Below the pieces are notes generated by a model. The model was not told the DNA's origin. It worked only from the letters and a program-made list of their open reading frames with translations, and ran no database searches. The translations under genes were made by a program, and so were the position numbers. This document shows, piece after piece, positions 1 to 9,100 of a stretch of 64,000 nucleotides of DNA; within the stretch, counting starts at the first letter, position 1; every line of letters starts with the position of its first letter. The DNA is from Nocardia sp. alder85J (GTDB lineage: Bacteria > Actinomycetota > Actinomycetes > Mycobacteriales > Mycobacteriaceae), in assembly GCF_020176955.2 (NCBI RefSeq), contig NZ_JAIUCZ020000014.1:62001-126000 (forward strand). Direction: 5' to 3'.

Positions 1-207
1 CGCGTCCAGTATCTCGGCCAGGATCCACAACGACGTCGGTGCGTCGATCACGGCCAGTAGTTGCGCCACCCGCAGCCGGGCGGCCCCGCCGCCGCGTAAA
101 TACGACAGGGCCGATGTTTGCGACCAGGCGCGTTGTGGAACACCGTTCGTACCGCCCGTACCCGACGGTCTCCGACGAGATTCCGTTATTTGTCCAACAG
201 GTTCCAT
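1..207 (-). CDS. possible 5' part of an unrecognised protein, runs off the window
   Basis: An open frame on the minus strand begins at an ATG at 207 and continues through position 1, giving about 69 residues. The distal part (roughly residues 40-69) has normal actinobacterial codon use and reads as an alpha-helical, leucine- and alanine-rich segment (VAQLLAVIDAPTSLWILAEI). The first 30 residues are arginine-, glycine- and threonine-rich and look less like coding sequence, so the true start may be an internal GTG. I do not recognise the family. It could also be chance, because the fragment is short. Confidence 0.3.
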   Translation of the reverse strand, partial: MEPVGQITESRRRPSGTGGTNGVPQRAWSQTSALSYLRGGGAARLRVAQLLAVIDAPTSLWILAEILDA

Positions 208-608
208 GGGCATAACCCCCGCCCCACACAGCCGACCGGCCGCTGCTGCGACCGGCATCGGATACCGAAGGGCGACTTCGTCGTCCGCCGTTGCAGATAC
301 TAATCGCACGGTGGACCGGATGTGTTTACGAAAGCGACCGACCGGGACCGGTAATCCCAGGTCGGCCGGGCCCTCATTGATCCGACGAATTTCCGCGCTG
401 ACATATCAACGATCGGTTCAACCGCCACGCCGGGTCCGCGCAGGTCCGGAATTTTTCCGATCGCCGTCAGCGGGAATTGGTTGCACCCGAGACGACATCC
501 GGGCGTATCGGGTGCACCGATACGCCACGGGGTGAAATGTCTGAAATTTTACGACGTCACATGTACGTCACAAAGGCCTTCCGGTCTCGAAATCTTCTGG
601 CCGGTACC
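208..608. other. gene-free stretch left of the efflux gene
   Basis: No convincing coding frame is seen on either strand. The base composition is visibly less GC-rich than in the flanking genes, with several AT-rich patches between 280 and 560. I see no RNA gene or obvious repeat. It probably holds the promoter of the minus-strand gene that leaves the window on the left. Confidence 0.4.
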
Positions 609-636
609 GACACGGGCTCGGCGACGAGCCCGTGTC
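609..636 (-). terminator. 12-bp stem terminator after the efflux gene
   Basis: A perfect 12-bp inverted repeat (GACACGGGCTCG at 609-620 and its complement at 625-636) encloses a 4-base loop. It begins about 11 bases past the stop codon of the minus-strand efflux gene. There is no T-run, which is common for actinobacterial terminators. Confidence 0.7.
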
Positions 637-647
637 TATGAAATAGG

Positions 648-2093
648 TCACACAACGCCTTCGGTCAGCGCGGACTCCGCTCCCGCACCGGCGGCCGGCT
701 CGGCTTCCACCAGCGGCGGGCCGGTCATCGGCAGTGCCGCGACCACCACCGGCACCATGGCCGCCGCGGCGAACCAGAACACCGCGTGCAGACCGTCGAG
801 CCAGCCCGTGGTCACCGAGACGGTGATCGCGGCGAAGGCGGCGATACCCAGACCGCCACCCATCTGCCGGGCCGTCATGCTCATGCCGTATCCGGAGGCA
901 AAGTTGGCCTGCGGCAACGAGGTTGCCGCCGCCGAGGACACCGCCGTCATGAGCAGGCCGATCGCCAGACCGGACAGCAGACCGACCGGCAGCCAGACCG
1001 CCAGGAAGGCCGGGTGCGCGTCCAGCAGGGTGGCGAACAGGATCCCGGAGATGCCGAACAGGATGGCGCCCAACACAGTTGCGATCCGCTGGATGTCCGG
1101 GTTCTTGGACCGGCCCACGACGCCCGCGCCGATGGCCGCGGTGAAGGCGCCGGGCGAATTCGCCAGGCCCGCTTCCCATACCGAGTACTTCCACACCACG
1201 ATCGTCCACAACGGACAGGCCAGCAGCCAGGCGTACATGGCGATGCCGAACAGGAACGAGACGCCGCTGGCCGCGGCGAACTTCCGGTCGGCCCAGAGCT
1301 TCACCTCGAACACCGGCACCGGATGCCGCAGCGAGCGGAGGATGCCGAGGACCAGCAACACCACACCGCCGAGGGTGGTGACGAGGAACGCCGCGCTGGT
1401 CCAGCCCCAGTCGCCGCCCTGGGTCAGCCCCACGACGACGGCGCCGACGCCCACGCCGACCAGGACCGCGCCGACCGGATCGGGCCGCACCCGCAGCTGC
1501 GGCCGGATCTCGGGCAGCCAGGCCAGGCCCGCCACGAAGGCCAGCAGGCCCACCGGCACGTTGATGAGGAACACCGCACGCCAGTCCCAGGCCCAGACCA
1601 GGACACCGCCGAGCGCGGGCCCGAAGGCGGCGGCCGCGGAGGAGGCCGCCGCCCAGGCCGCCACCGCGGCCACCCTGCGCTCGACGGGGTACGAGCCGAG
1701 CACCAGGCCCAGTGCGGCGGGGATCATGCCGCCGGCGGCGACGCCCTGCAGGGCTCGCGCGCCGATCAGGAATTCGACGTTCGGGGCGATGGTGCACAAT
1801 GCGGAGGCCACCGTGAAGCCCAGCAGCGACCACACGAACACCGCCTTGCGCCCGAACACGTCGGCGTATCGGCCGACCGGGGTCAGCACCGCCGCGAAGA
1901 ACACGGCGTATCCGGACACCACCCACGACAGGGTGGACAGTTTGGTGCCCGGGAAACTCTGATACATGTCCGTGAAAGCCACGTTTACCACGGACATGTC
2001 GAGGAAGGCCACGAAGGTGGCCACAGAGGTGATGAGCAGTACCCGGCGCGGTTCGACCGCGGCGGGGACCTCGTTCGCAACGCTGTCAGTCAT
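648..2093 (-). CDS. MFS drug efflux transporter, DHA2 (EmrB/QacA) family
   Basis: This is a 481-residue polytopic membrane protein. Near residues 30-37 it carries the DHA2 signature LDMSVVNV. The loop motif GRYADVFGRK follows at about residue 75, and a motif-C-like region (GPALGGVLVWAWDWRAVFLINVP) lies at about 160-180. Length and hydrophobicity fit the 14-helix proton-driven drug exporters. It is divergently transcribed from a TetR gene with shared palindromic operators between them, the usual arrangement for a substrate-induced pump. Because it borders the polyketide genes it is probably the exporter or self-resistance pump for the product, but this is inference. The ATG start at 2093 is preceded by AGGTGG. 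Confidence 0.9.
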   Translation of the reverse strand: MTDSVANEVPAAVEPRRVLLITSVATFVAFLDMSVVNVAFTDMYQSFPGTKLSTLSWVVSGYAVFFAAVLTPVGRYADVFGRKAVFVWSLLGFTVASALCTIAPNVEFLIGARALQGVAAGGMIPAALGLVLGSYPVERRVAAVAAWAAASSAAAAFGPALGGVLVWAWDWRAVFLINVPVGLLAFVAGLAWLPEIRPQLRVRPDPVGAVLVGVGVGAVVVGLTQGGDWGWTSAAFLVTTLGGVVLLVLGILRSLRHPVPVFEVKLWADRKFAAASGVSFLFGIAMYAWLLACPLWTIVVWKYSVWEAGLANSPGAFTAAIGAGVVGRSKNPDIQRIATVLGAILFGISGILFATLLDAHPAFLAVWLPVGLLSGLAIGLLMTAVSSAAATSLPQANFASGYGMSMTARQMGGGLGIAAFAAITVSVTTGWLDGLHAVFWFAAAAMVPVVVAALPMTGPPLVEAEPAAGAGAESALTEGVV

Positions 2094-2152
2094 CGTCCAC
2101 CTGCCGAATAGTCGTCGAAGAACGCATCACAGACCCTTGCTGTCATTGAACC

Positions 2153-2189
2153 GAACGTTCATGCTCTTTCATTAACGCACGAACGTTCG
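2153..2189. promoter_or_regulatory. paired TetR-type operators upstream of the efflux gene
   Basis: GAACGTTC occurs at 2153-2160 and again, as the perfect palindrome CGAACGTTCG, at 2180-2189. The two lie in the short AT-richer gap upstream of the efflux gene. They share their half-site (GAACG) with the palindrome in front of the tetR gene at 2308-2319. The pattern fits repression of the pump by the neighbouring TetR protein. Confidence 0.65.
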
Positions 2190-2307
2190 CTCGGGTCAAG
2201 GCGACGGCGAGCGGGCGGCGAGCACATATCGCGGGCCGCACCCGCATCGACCACCGGAATCTCGCGACAACGGGATCGACGTCCGGGACCAGGGGCTATA
2301 CCTGGCC

Positions 2308-2328
2308 GAACGATCGTTCAGCTAATAT
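2308..2328 (+). promoter_or_regulatory. tetR promoter with overlapping palindromic operator
   Basis: The 12-bp perfect palindrome GAACGATCGTTC (2308-2319) sits immediately upstream of a good -10 hexamer TAATAT (2323-2328), so a bound repressor would cover the promoter. The tetR start codon lies about 48 bases downstream. This fits autoregulation. Confidence 0.7.
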
Positions 2329-2375
2329 GGACAGGGCCGTACACACTGGGGCGGCGACTAAGGAGAACTAGGCGG

Positions 2376-3011
2376 ATGACCGAGACACGGCCCATGCGTG
2401 GGCAGGATACCCGCCGCGCCATTCTGCGCGAAGCGGTTCAGGTCGGCACGGCGGAAGGTCTGGACCGGCTCACCATAGGCCGGCTGGCCACCGCCCTCGG
2501 CGCCAGCAAGAGTGGGGTCTTCGGCCTGTTCGGCTCCAAGGAGGAGCTGCAACTGGCCGCGATCGAGGAGGCCAAGGCCAGTTTCATCACCGAGGTGATC
2601 GGACCGGCGCTGCGGCAGCCCTCGGGCATCGGGCGGTTGCAGACCCTGTGCGAGGCCTGGCTCGAACACACCAGTAAGGACACCGCCGCCGGCGGGGCCT
2701 GCTTCTTCCTCTCCGTCGGCGCCGAGTACGGGTCCCGGCCCGGGCGGGTGCGCGACGCCATCGTCTCCGTCTGGCGGCAGTGGCACGACTTCCATCGCCA
2801 AACCATCGTCGAGGCACAGCAACTCGGCGAGATCCGCGCCGACACCGACCCGGTCCAGCTGGCCTTCGAGCTGTCCGCCTTCGAACGCAGCGCCGCCTCC
2901 GACCGGACCCTGTTCGAGGATACCGAGGTTTTCGAGCGGGCGCGCGCCGCGATGCGGCGGGTGCTGCGCGAGAACGCCGTTCAGCCCGACCGAATTCCCT
3001 TGACGGCCTAG
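2376..3011 (+). CDS. TetR-family transcriptional repressor
   Basis: The protein has 211 residues, typical for the family. An N-terminal helix-turn-helix covers about residues 12-60 (RAILREAVQVGTAEGLDRLT, then GASKSGVFGLFGSKEEL). The all-helical C-terminal ligand domain resembles the TetR_C group. The ATG at 2376 has AAGGAGA nine bases upstream. The gene is divergent from the MFS pump and has palindromic operators at its own promoter and at the pump promoter. A nearly identical palindrome at 33721-33734, in front of the dehydrogenase gene, suggests a third target. The ligand is probably the cluster product or an intermediate (inference). Confidence 0.9.
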   Translation: MTETRPMRGQDTRRAILREAVQVGTAEGLDRLTIGRLATALGASKSGVFGLFGSKEELQLAAIEEAKASFITEVIGPALRQPSGIGRLQTLCEAWLEHTSKDTAAGGACFFLSVGAEYGSRPGRVRDAIVSVWRQWHDFHRQTIVEAQQLGEIRADTDPVQLAFELSAFERSAASDRTLFEDTEVFERARAAMRRVLRENAVQPDRIPLTA

Positions 3012-3018
3012 CGATTCC

Positions 3019-3051
3019 GCCGGGCCGCCGGCATCCGTGCGGCGGCCCGGC
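3019..3051 (+). terminator. terminator after tetR
   Basis: A 12-bp perfect stem (GCCGGGCCGCCG at 3019-3030, complement at 3040-3051) with a 9-base loop starts 8 bases after the tetR stop codon. It would separate tetR transcription from the mqnA-PKS operon. Confidence 0.7.
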
Positions 3052-3059
3052 ACCCCAGG

Positions 3060-3080
3060 TTAGGGGACGCGTAGGGGTTA
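3060..3080 (+). promoter_or_regulatory. 11-bp-period direct repeat upstream of the mqnA-PKS operon
   Basis: TAGGGG occurs at 3061-3066 and 3072-3077, exactly 11 bp apart. The first copy is extended to TTAGGGG and the second is followed by TTAC. The same arrangement and orientation recurs upstream of PKS module C (31347-31368) and of the dehydrogenase (33772-33793). Direct repeats at 11-bp spacing are the hallmark of SARP-type activator sites; a LuxR/LAL-type site is another option. The start codon of the first gene is 33 bases further on. Confidence 0.65.
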
Positions 3081-3112
3081 CGCGGCCGGGCCGGGTCGGC
3101 GACAGTTGGCCT

Positions 3113-3994
3113 ATGCGTTCAGTTTCCGGTCCCGACGTCCAGGCCGGACGCCTCACTCCCCTGCGCCGGCGCCCCCGGGTCGGCCACATAGAGTTCCTCA
3201 ACTGGCTGCCGATCCTGTGGGGCCTGGCCCGCTCGGGCAGCCTGATCGAACTCGACCTCGTCCGGGGCAGCCCGGAACGGCTCAATGCCGAACTGGCCTC
3301 CGGCGTGCTGGACATGGGGCCGATCAGCCTCGTCGAATTCCTTTCGCACGCCGACGATCTGGTGATGCTTCCGGATCTGGCGATCGGCTGCGACGGGCCG
3401 GTGATGTCGTGCCTGATCGTCAGCCGGGTACCGCTGGAGCGGCTCGACGGGGTTCCGGTGGCGCTGAGCTCCACCAGCCGCACCTCGGTCCGGCTGGCCG
3501 AACTGCTGCTGGCCGAGCGCATCGGCGTGCGGCCCCGATTCTTCTCCAGCCCACCGAATCTCGACGTGATGTTCGCGCAGGCGCCCGCGGCGGTGCTGAT
3601 CGGCGACGTCGCATTGCGCACCGCGCTGTACTACGCGCCCATGCGCGGGCTGGTGGTGCACGACCTGGGCCGGATGTGGCGGGAATGGACGGGGCTGCCG
3701 TTCGTGTTCGCCGTGGTCGCCGCGCGCCGCGAATTCCTCGACCGCGAACCGGAGACGGTGCGCCGGGTGCACTCCGCCTGGCTCGACGCCCGCGACCGGG
3801 CCATCACCGAGATGGACGAACTGTGCGAGCGGACCGCGCGCTGGGAACAGTTCGACGCCGACACCCTGCACCGGTACTACACCGACGCACTGGACTTCCG
3901 GCTCGGCCCACGCCAGCAGCAGGGCATCGCGGAATTCGCCGCGCGCACCGGATTCGGTGTGGATGTTCCTGCGACACTGCTGGACTCGGCCTAG
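3113..3994 (+). CDS. MqnA-family chorismate dehydratase, probable supplier of the PKS starter unit
   Basis: The 293-residue protein matches MqnA along its length: RVGHIEFLNWLPILWG (residues 22-37, with the conserved Asn30), DMGPISLVEFLSHADD, LAIGCDGPVMSCLIVSRVPL, the TSRTSVRLAE segment, and WREWTGLPFVFAV. MqnA enzymes have a periplasmic-binding-protein fold and remove water from chorismate to give 3-[(1-carboxyvinyl)oxy]benzoate, the first step of futalosine-type menaquinone synthesis. No mqnB, C or D is present here. The gene instead heads an operon with an acyl-CoA ligase-ACP and two PKS modules, so a role in making a 3-substituted benzoate starter is inferred. No strong ribosome-binding site precedes the ATG at 3113. 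Confidence 0.85.
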   Translation: MRSVSGPDVQAGRLTPLRRRPRVGHIEFLNWLPILWGLARSGSLIELDLVRGSPERLNAELASGVLDMGPISLVEFLSHADDLVMLPDLAIGCDGPVMSCLIVSRVPLERLDGVPVALSSTSRTSVRLAELLLAERIGVRPRFFSSPPNLDVMFAQAPAAVLIGDVALRTALYYAPMRGLVVHDLGRMWREWTGLPFVFAVVAARREFLDREPETVRRVHSAWLDARDRAITEMDELCERTARWEQFDADTLHRYYTDALDFRLGPRQQQGIAEFAARTGFGVDVPATLLDSA

Positions 3995-4017
3995 CCGGGC
4001 ACTGGAGGTAGCTCATC

Positions 4018-6162
4018 GTGATCGTGCCGACGACGACAGAACTGAGCCCGGCCGCGCGCATCGATACGCTGGCACGGGAGACCGGCCGCCGGGTCGCGGT
4101 GGTCTACGAGGGTAGTACCTACGGGTACGCCGCCCTCGCCGAGCAGGCGCGGCGGCTGGCCGCGGCCCTTGCCCGCGGCGGCGCCGGCGACGGTGACCGC
4201 GTGGTGTATCTGGGCGGCAACAGCGTCACCTTCCTGACCACCTTCCTCGCGGCCGCGCGGCTGGGCGCGGTGTTCGTGCCGGTCAACTCGCGGCTGACCG
4301 CGCCGGAGGTGGCGATCGTGCTGGCGGACTGCGCACCCCACACCATCGTGGCCGAACCGGAGTACCGCCCGATCGCCGAGGCCGCCGCGCCCGGCCCGGC
4401 CCGATTGCTCTCGGTCCCCGGCGATCCGGCCCTGGCCGTGGGCGAGGCGCCGCCGCCGTGGGAGTCGCTACCCGCCGAGACGCCCGCGGCGCCGGCGGCG
4501 GTGCACTGCGAGCCCGGCCGAATCGCCATGCTGGCCTACACATCCGGCACCACCGGCCGGCCCAAGGGCGTCGAGCTGACGCACGGCAACCTGTGGTGGA
4601 ACGGCATCAATCAGGACATGGTCGCCACCGCGGCGGCGCTGGACGTCACCCTGGTGGTGGCGCCGCTGTTCCACACCGCGCCCTTCGGCTGCTTCATGCT
4701 GCGCACGCTGATGCGCGGCGGCACCGTCGTGCTGCGCCGCGGCTTCGAGGCCGCGAACATGCTCGCCGACCTCGAGACATATGGTGTGACGACAGTTTTC
4801 GCGGTACCCGCGATGTTCGCCGCGGTCGCCGCGCGCGACGATTTCGCGGCCGCCGACCTGTCGGCGCTGCGTACCGCCGTCACCGCCGGGGCGCCCGCGC
4901 CCGCCCCGCTCATCGAGCGCTACCGCGAGCGGGGCATCGCGCTGCAACAGGCGTACGGCCTGACCGAGACGCTGTTCGTCGCCTACCTGCCCGCCGATCG
5001 GATCGCCGCACATCCGGGCTCGGTGGGACTCGCGCTGCCCTACACCGACATCCGGATCATCGACCCGTCCGATCCGGAGTTGCCCGGGGCCGCGGCGCTG
5101 CCGCCGGGAGAACGCGGCGAGGTGGTCCTGCGCGCGCCCACGGTGGCCCGGGGCTACCGCAACAAGCCCGAGGCCACCGCGGAGGTGTTCGCCGACGGCT
5201 GGTTCCGCACCGGCGACATCGGCTACCTCGACCCCGACGGTTATCTGTACCTGGTCGACCGGCGCAAGGACATGATCATCGTCGGTGGCGACAACGTCTA
5301 CTCCGCCGAGGTCGAACAGGTGCTCGGACGCCACCCGGACGTCGAGGACGTCGCGGTGGTGGGCCTGCCCGACGAGCACGAGGGTGAGAGCGTGGTCGCG
5401 ATCGTCACCGGCCACACCGCCACCGGCCTGGCCGAACTGCGCCGGTTCGCCGAGCAGGAACTGGCGCGCTACAAGCTGCCGACCCGGGTGGTCCACGCCG
5501 AGCGCATCCCGCGCAACGCGATGGGCAAGATCGACAAACCGGCCATCCGCGCGGCCCTCGCCGCCGGGGACGAGAACATCTTCAGCGCGGCCGCCGCGGC
5601 ACCGGCCGAAACGCCCGCCACGGCTCCCGTGGTCACCCCCGCGCCCGCGCCGGATCCGGTGCCCGCCTGGTTGTTCTCGCTGCCGTCGCTGCCGCCGGAC
5701 GAGCAGCACCGCCTGGTCTTCGACGTGGTGGTCGCCGGCATCGCCCGCACCATCCGCGGCGCCCGGCCGGTGGTCGGGCCCGAGGACCGGTTGCAGGACA
5801 TCGGATTGGGCTCGCTGGCCGCGGTCGAACTCGCCCGCCGCCTCGGCGACACCTTCCGGCTGCGGCTGCCCAGCACCACCCTGTTCGATCACGACACCGT
5901 CGACGCGCTGGTCCGCCACCTGTGCGCCCAGGTCGCCGCGGGCAACGCCCGGCCGGAGGTGCTGGACCGGCTGACCGACTTCGAACGCGCGGTCCGGGAC
6001 GCGCCGGCCGATCCGGCCGTGCGCGCGGAATTGCGTACCCGGTTGCGCGGCGCGCTCAATCGCCTCGCCGTCGACGACCGCCCCCTCGCGCCGGTACCCG
6101 CCGGCGCCGCCACCGACCGAGATCTGTTCGCCCTGCTCGACGCCGAGCTCGGCCCGGCCTGA
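4018..6162 (+). CDS. acyl-CoA ligase (AMP-forming) fused to an acyl carrier protein, PKS loading enzyme
   Basis: The protein has 714 residues. An ANL-superfamily adenylation domain covers about residues 1-520, with AYTSGTTGRPKGVELTH, QAYGLTE, WFRTGDIGYLD and the C-terminal catalytic lysine motif NAMGKIDK. After an Ala/Pro linker, an ACP domain (about 560-645) carries the phosphopantetheine serine in DIGLGSLAAVEL. The last residues, ATDRDLFALLDAELG, look like a C-terminal PKS docking helix. It should activate an aromatic acid and present it to module A, whose N-terminus has the matching coiled coil. The GTG start at 4018 follows GGAGG by nine bases. The substrate is inferred to be the mqnA-derived benzoate. 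Confidence 0.85.
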   Translation: MIVPTTTELSPAARIDTLARETGRRVAVVYEGSTYGYAALAEQARRLAAALARGGAGDGDRVVYLGGNSVTFLTTFLAAARLGAVFVPVNSRLTAPEVAIVLADCAPHTIVAEPEYRPIAEAAAPGPARLLSVPGDPALAVGEAPPPWESLPAETPAAPAAVHCEPGRIAMLAYTSGTTGRPKGVELTHGNLWWNGINQDMVATAAALDVTLVVAPLFHTAPFGCFMLRTLMRGGTVVLRRGFEAANMLADLETYGVTTVFAVPAMFAAVAARDDFAAADLSALRTAVTAGAPAPAPLIERYRERGIALQQAYGLTETLFVAYLPADRIAAHPGSVGLALPYTDIRIIDPSDPELPGAAALPPGERGEVVLRAPTVARGYRNKPEATAEVFADGWFRTGDIGYLDPDGYLYLVDRRKDMIIVGGDNVYSAEVEQVLGRHPDVEDVAVVGLPDEHEGESVVAIVTGHTATGLAELRRFAEQELARYKLPTRVVHAERIPRNAMGKIDKPAIRAALAAGDENIFSAAAAAPAETPATAPVVTPAPAPDPVPAWLFSLPSLPPDEQHRLVFDVVVAGIARTIRGARPVVGPEDRLQDIGLGSLAAVELARRLGDTFRLRLPSTTLFDHDTVDALVRHLCAQVAAGNARPEVLDRLTDFERAVRDAPADPAVRAELRTRLRGALNRLAVDDRPLAPVPAGAATDRDLFALLDAELGPA

Positions 6163-6179
6163 GCCGCGGAGGAAGAATC

Positions 6180-9100
6180 ATGACCGACGAGGCAACCCTG
6201 CGGCGCTACCTCGAGCGCGCCACCACCGCGCTGCTGGAGACCCGGGCACAACTGCACCGGCTGGAGGCCGCGCACAACGAGCCGATCGCGGTGGTCGGGA
6301 TCGGCTGCCGGTACCCCGGCGGCATCCGCACCCCGCAACAGCTGTGGGAGCTGGTGGCCGGCGAGCGGGACGTGATCGGGCCGTTCCCGGCCGATCGGGG
6401 CTGGGAGCCGGCGACACTGCTCGGCGACGACCCGGACCGGCCGCACACCGTGACCGCGGAGGCCGGCGGATTCCTGGACGCCCCTTTCGAATTCGATGCC
6501 GACTTCTTCGGGATCTCACCGCGCGAGGCGACCGCGATGGATCCGCAGCAGCGGCTGCTGCTCGAAGTGTCCTGGGAGGCACTGGAACACGGCGGCCTCG
6601 ATCCGATCACGCTGCGCGGCACCGATTGTGGCGTGTTCGTCGGCGCGATGTACCACGACTACGCCAGCCGGCTGCGGCAGGTGCCCGGCGAGCTGGAGGC
6701 CCAGCTGGGCACCGGCAGCGCCGCCGGGGTGCTGTCGGGCCGGATCGCCTACACCTTCGGCTTCTCCGGCCCCACCGTGACCGTGGACACCGCCTGCTCG
6801 TCGTCGCTGGTCGCGATGCATCAGGCCGTGGCCGCGCTGCGCAACGGGGAATGCCCGCTGGCTCTGGCCGGCGGGGTGACGGTGATGTCGACCCCGGCGA
6901 GTTTCATCGAGTTCAGCCGCCAGCGCGGGCTGGCCCGCGACGGCCGCTGCAAGTCGTACGCCGCCGGGGCCGACGGCACCGGCTTCTCCGAGGGCGTCGG
7001 CGTGCTGGTGCTGGAACGGTTGTCCGACGCGCAGCGCCTCGGCCACCGGGTGCACGCGGTGCTGCGCGGGTCGGCGGTCAATTCCGACGGCGCGGCGGCC
7101 GGGCTGACCGTACCCAGCGGCGCGGCCCAGCAGCGCGTGGTCCGGCAGGCCCTGGCCGCGGCGGGACTGCAACCGGGTGAGATCGATGTCGTCGACGGCC
7201 ACGGCACCGGCACCACCCTCGGCGATCCGATCGAGGCGCGGGCACTGCTGGAGGTGTTCGGCGAGCGCGAGGCCGAGCCGCTGTGGCTCGGCTCGGTGAA
7301 GTCGAATCTCGGGCACACCCAGGCCGCCGCCGGGGTGGCCGGGGTGATCAAGATGATCATGGCGATGCGGCACGGCATCGTCCCGGCGACGCTGCACGTC
7401 GACGCGCCGACCCCGCACGTGGACTGGTCCGCCGGCGCGGTCCGGCCGGTGCTCACGGCCCGGCCGTGGCCGGAGACCGGACGGCCGCGCCGGGCCGGGG
7501 TGTCGTCGTTCGGCATCAGCGGCACCAACGCCCATCTGATCGTGGAGCAGGCGCCGGCCGGACAGGCGGCCGCGACGCCGCGGAATCCGTTGTCGCCCTG
7601 GGTGGTCTGGGAGCTGTCCGCGCGCTCGGAGGCGGCGCTGGCCGGACAGGCGGCGGAACTGGCCCGATACGTCCGCGACCACGCCGACCTGCCCCTGGAC
7701 GGGGTGGGCCGGGCGCTGGCGACGCGGACCCGATTCGCCCGGCGCGCAGTGATATTCGGGCACGACCGCGGGGAACTGCTGGCGGCGCTGACCGCCGTGG
7801 CCGCCGGCGGCCGCTCCGCCGCGGTGGTGCAGGGCGCCACGACGGCGCCGGGCGAGGCCGGGGAGCGGACCACCGCCGGCGCGACGGCCGTGATGTTCCC
7901 GGGGCAGGGCGCGCAGCGGGTGGCCATGGGCCGCGAACTGCACGCCGCCCACCCGGTTTTCGCGCAGCACTTCGACGAGCTCTGCGCCGCCTTCGGCGCG
8001 CACTTCGAGACCCCGCTCGCCGACGTGATCTTCGCCGAGCCCGGCACCGCCGCGGCGGAACTGCTGGGCCGCACCGACTACACCCAGGCGGCGCTGTTCG
8101 CCGTCGAGGTGGCGCTCTACCGGGTGGCCGAATCCCTGGGCCTGCGACCGGATTACCTGATCGGCCACTCCATCGGCGAGCTGACCGCCGCGCATCTGGC
8201 GGGCGTGTGGACCCTGCCGGACGCCGTCGCGGTGGTCGCCGCCCGGGGCCGGCTGATGGCCCGATTGCCCGGACGCGGCACCATGATCGCCGTCGCGGCC
8301 GCCGAGCACAAGGTGACCCCGCTGCTGGTCGGCCGTGAGCACGTGGCGTCGCTGGCCGCGGTGAACGGCACCTCGGCGGTGGTGGTGTCCGGCGTCGACA
8401 CCGTGATCGGCGAGATCGCGGCCACGCTGGAGACCTTGGGGCGCAGGGTATCCCGGCTGCGGGTGGCGCACGCGTTCCACTCCCCGCTGATGGATCCGAT
8501 GCTGGACGAGTTCGCCGAGGTGTGCCAGACGGTGGCGTATCACGAGCCGTCGATTCCGATCGTCTCGAATGTCACCGGCGCCCTGGCGGATCCGGATCAG
8601 TTGCGGGATCCGGAGTACTGGGTGGAGCAGGTGCGCCGGCCGGTCCGCTTCTACGACGGGCTGCGCAGCCTGCACGACGAACTCGGGGTGCGGGTGTTCG
8701 TGGAGTCCGGCCCCGGCAGCACGCTCACCGCGCTCGCGCGGGAGGCGTTCACCGCCGAGCCGGGGGTGACGGCCGCCCCGCTGCTGCCCGGCCGGGCCGC
8801 CGAGACGCCCGCGGTGATCGCCGGGCTCGCGGCCGCGCAGACCGCGGGCGCGCCGATCGAGTGGTACCCGGAGGCCGCCGCCGAGGTCGAACTGCCGACC
8901 TACGCGTTCCGGCGCCGCCGCTACTGGCTCGACGCGGGCGTGGCCACCGGCGGTCCCGCCGCCGGTGAGCCCACCGGACATCCGGTGCTGGACCGGCGGC
9001 TGTCGCTGGCCGACGGCGTCGTCCTGTTCACCGGCGGTCTGTCCCGGGCACGCAGCCCGTGGCTGGCCGATCATGCCGTGCACGAGGCGACGCTGCTGCC

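Noticed and set aside
481..2111. Plus-strand frames opposite the MFS gene
   Set aside because: The translated products are low-complexity Arg/Thr/Pro sequence, while the minus strand gives a complete 14-helix transporter.
3106..4011. Overlapping plus-strand frame in the mqnA region, Arg/Gly/Ala rich
   Set aside because: The MqnA frame shows end-to-end family motifs; the alternative is a frame shadow.
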